Source: Rhodocytophaga aerolata
Lineage (GTDB): Bacteria; Bacteroidota; Bacteroidia; Cytophagales; 172606-1
DNA length: 64,000 bases
Assembly (NCBI RefSeq): GCF_030503435.1
Contig: NZ_JAUKPO010000003.1
Location: forward strand, 1-64,000
Direction of reading: 5' to 3'
Every line of letters begins with the position of its first letter. The first letter of the stretch is position 1. The position numbers were made by a program, and so were the translations under genes. This document shows positions 62,059-64,000 of the stretch, one piece after another. Below the pieces are notes generated by a model, which worked only from the letters and a program-made list of their open reading frames with translations, did no database searches and was not told the origin of the DNA.

Positions 62059-64000
62059 ATGAAAACGCAACTCTATTTTTTAGATGAGCAAGCGGTGAAT
62101 AAACCTCACAACACGCCTGCTTTTTTTAGTGAAAACGAAGTAATTCACGAATTGAAACATTACCTGCCTGCGCAGGCCCCCTTAAAAGATTTTATTCACC
62201 ATAACACCCTCCATGCCTTTCAACATTTGCCATTTGAGATGGCTATACGCCAGGCATCGGAGATACTAGGGTACAATGTATCCCTATCCCTGGAAGAATA
62301 CCGGTCACTTTTTGCAGCAGGTCGCATTGATCCCACGGTTTTAAATACAGTGCTTGTCCGTAGAAAAGGGGCCGCCTTGGCTAAAGAGTGGAAGCATAAA
62401 CTGCTCTCTGGCACCTACAAGCCTTCGCAATCACCCAGAATCGGAAGGCTCCGTTCTAACTGGAAGAGGTTATATAAAACAGATCTGGATTCTTTGGTTC
62501 ACCCGGTGCTGTTCCGGATTTTGTGTAGCTACCTGGATCAGGGAATTGCTATGTGGAACTTTCCGGTATGGCACAAAGGATTTTTAGCTTCTATCCGGGA
62601 AATGGAACGAACAAGCTTTACTAGTTTCTTCCGGACAAAACGGGCAAAAGAACTGCTACTCAATGGGAAGTGCCAGGTTAGCTACTTGTTGCATCTGTTG
62701 GTAGGCGATGAAACCCTGTACAAACATTATATCTTCGATCAGCAGTTTGCACATCAGGGATGGTCTGGTATGGTTTCTACGGTAGAAGACCAGCCGCATA
62801 CCTTGCTGGACCAGCGAAAAATTTCACTGCACGACCTGATTGTGTTTGAACTCCTGTTAGAAATAGATGCCCTGGATTACCAGCTGGGCGACAACTGGCA
62901 GCCTTTAGCCAGCCGCTTACCCGGCAAAATACCGGATCTTTTCGGGCCAGTAAAGCCAACCGAAAAAGATGAAGTACTGAGCATCTGGCAAGAGGCGTTT
63001 GAGTGGAGTTATTACGATAGTGTACTGGCGGGTATCACCCAACAAAAGCCAGCTGTAAAAAATACGACAAAGAAAACGTTCCAGGCCATGTTCTGTATAG
63101 ACGACCGGGAATGTTCGCTGCGCCGCTATCTGGAGAAATTAGACGCAAGTTGTGAAACCTTTGGTACGCCAGGTTTCTTTGGTGTAGAATTTTTCTATAA
63201 ACCAGAGCATGGCAAAGCGTATACTAAATTGTGTCCTGCCCCGGTTACGCCCAAATATTTAATTAAAGAAGTTGGGAATAATACAAAGCGGCAGCAAGAT
63301 GTGCATTTTACCAAGCATACCCATTCTTTATTCAGAGGATGGCTAATTACACAAACTCTTGGTTTCTGGTCGGCTTTTAAGCTGTTTTTAACTGTTTTCC
63401 GGCCATCTACAAGTCCGGCAGCGGCTTCTTCCTTCAAGCACATGGATAAATTTTCAAAACTGACCATTGAACATACCAATCCAGAGCATCAGGAAAATGA
63501 ATTACAAGTAGGTTTTACGCTGGAGGAAATGGCCACCCGGGTAGAAGGGCTTCTAAAAAGCATAGGACTGGTAAAAGATTTTGCCCCTATTGTATACGTA
63601 GTTGGTCATGGTTCCAGCAGTGTAAATAATCCGCATTACTCAGCGTATGATTGTGGCGCTTGCTCCGGCAGGCCAGGGTCCGTAAATGCCAGGGTAATCT
63701 GCTTTATGGCTAACCATCCAAAGGTACGGGAGTTGCTGCGTTCCAGAGGTCTGGATATTCCGGCTACTACTCAATTTGTGGGCGGCTTGCACGACACTAC
63801 CAGTGATGAAGTGGTTTTTTATGATGAAGATTCACTTACCGCCGGTAACCTGGAAAAGCACAAACAGCATGAGCAGATTTTTTCTCAGGCATTGGATTAT
63901 AATGCCAAAGAAAGATCCCGCCGGTTTGACTCTATTGATACAAAGTTAAGTTTGCAGGCCATCCATCATAAAATCCGGAAAAGATCGGTGTCTTTATTTG
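62059..64000 (+). CDS. dabA: DabA (DUF2309) inorganic-carbon transport protein, partial at the window end
   Basis: The frame from ATG 62059 is open for 647 codons to the window edge. DabA proteins are carbonic-anhydrase-like zinc subunits of the DAB system, which accumulates bicarbonate with help from the NuoL-like DabB. The expected zinc-site pattern is present: Cys346 and Asp348 in CIDDREC, His517 in VVGHGSSS and Cys532 in DCGACSG. The His-to-Cys spacing of 15 and the CxDxR pattern equal those known for Halothiobacillus DabA (C351, D353, H524, C539). The gene starts 232 bp from the divergent sulP start. No dabB lies upstream; it could lie beyond 64000. The C-terminus is not seen. Confidence 0.93.
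   Translation, partial: MKTQLYFLDEQAVNKPHNTPAFFSENEVIHELKHYLPAQAPLKDFIHHNTLHAFQHLPFEMAIRQASEILGYNVSLSLEEYRSLFAAGRIDPTVLNTVLVRRKGAALAKEWKHKLLSGTYKPSQSPRIGRLRSNWKRLYKTDLDSLVHPVLFRILCSYLDQGIAMWNFPVWHKGFLASIREMERTSFTSFFRTKRAKELLLNGKCQVSYLLHLLVGDETLYKHYIFDQQFAHQGWSGMVSTVEDQPHTLLDQRKISLHDLIVFELLLEIDALDYQLGDNWQPLASRLPGKIPDLFGPVKPTEKDEVLSIWQEAFEWSYYDSVLAGITQQKPAVKNTTKKTFQAMFCIDDRECSLRRYLEKLDASCETFGTPGFFGVEFFYKPEHGKAYTKLCPAPVTPKYLIKEVGNNTKRQQDVHFTKHTHSLFRGWLITQTLGFWSAFKLFLTVFRPSTSPAAASSFKHMDKFSKLTIEHTNPEHQENELQVGFTLEEMATRVEGLLKSIGLVKDFAPIVYVVGHGSSSVNNPHYSAYDCGACSGRPGSVNARVICFMANHPKVRELLRSRGLDIPATTQFVGGLHDTTSDEVVFYDEDSLTAGNLEKHKQHEQIFSQALDYNAKERSRRFDSIDTKLSLQAIHHKIRKRSVSLF

Noticed and set aside
1-64000. 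CRISPR arrays, transposons, phage genes, rRNA
   Set aside because: No regularly spaced repeats of CRISPR type, no transposase or integrase motif and no rRNA-like sequence were seen.

Overview
The window looks like a chromosomal segment of a Bacteroidota (Cytophagales-type) bacterium. Supporting signs are AT-leaning DNA, start codons without Shine-Dalgarno sequences, many SPII lipoproteins (one with a CKKDD surface-export-like signal), a promoter that fits the Bacteroidetes consensus TTTG-N19-TAnnTTTG in front of tRNA-Phe, and families typical of the phylum (DUF4286, DUF892/YtxH, PhoX, bi-domain oxidoreductase, a ribH/TPR pair). I saw no transposase, phage gene, CRISPR array or rRNA gene.

Layout. 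1-6180: tail of an OmpR-type response regulator with its sensor kinase, a YeeZ-like reductase, 1-pyrroline-5-carboxylate dehydrogenase, a TerB-like protein overlapping a GNAT acetyltransferase, and a DUF4286 protein. 6181-12753: a multi-PAS sensor kinase whose first PAS domain is cut by an in-frame TAG, a glycine-zipper stress protein, and a prolyl oligopeptidase. 12866-20005: an RND pump permease with its adaptor, and a three-repeat surface lipoprotein. 20006-29441: envelope and protein turnover genes (NlpC/P60, two S13 DD-peptidases, an M14 peptidase), KptA, a DUF892-YtxH fusion and a large periplasmic protein of unknown role. 29720-38083: PhoX, small membrane and unknown proteins, an ABA4-like protein, a deoxynucleoside kinase and an HdrDE/GlpC-like Fe-S electron-transfer pair. 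38263-43668: tRNA-Phe, an M16 peptidase, a GMC oxidoreductase with a small Tat-type partner, and an HTTM-like membrane protein. 43794-47823: SerRS, aspartokinase, lumazine synthase and a TPR membrane protein. 47927-53176: an AT-rich surface-glycan group. 53305-57507: a lipoprotein, a lipoprotein amylase, a K+ channel and an acyl-CoA thioesterase. 57579-64000: a small conserved-looking gene, an OprP-type porin, a SulP anion transporter and, divergently, a DabA (DUF2309) inorganic-carbon protein that runs off the window.

The most notable signal is regulatory. Three promoters in the last 6.5 kb (the small gene, sulP and dabA) each carry four TTTAAT half-sites at an exact 11-bp period. In all three the last half-site is followed by exactly 10 bp and then a nAnnTTTG -7 element. 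The sulP and dabA arrays lie back to back as mirror images in the shared intergenic region. This is the geometry expected for an OmpR/PhoB-family activator (Pho-box-like), and it ties a SulP transporter, a DabA protein and a small gene of unknown function into one regulon.

Start codons were moved inward from the longest ORF where an internal ATG matches a signal peptide, the family N-terminus or the promoter position. All functional calls rest on motif and family recognition by eye; no database search was run.
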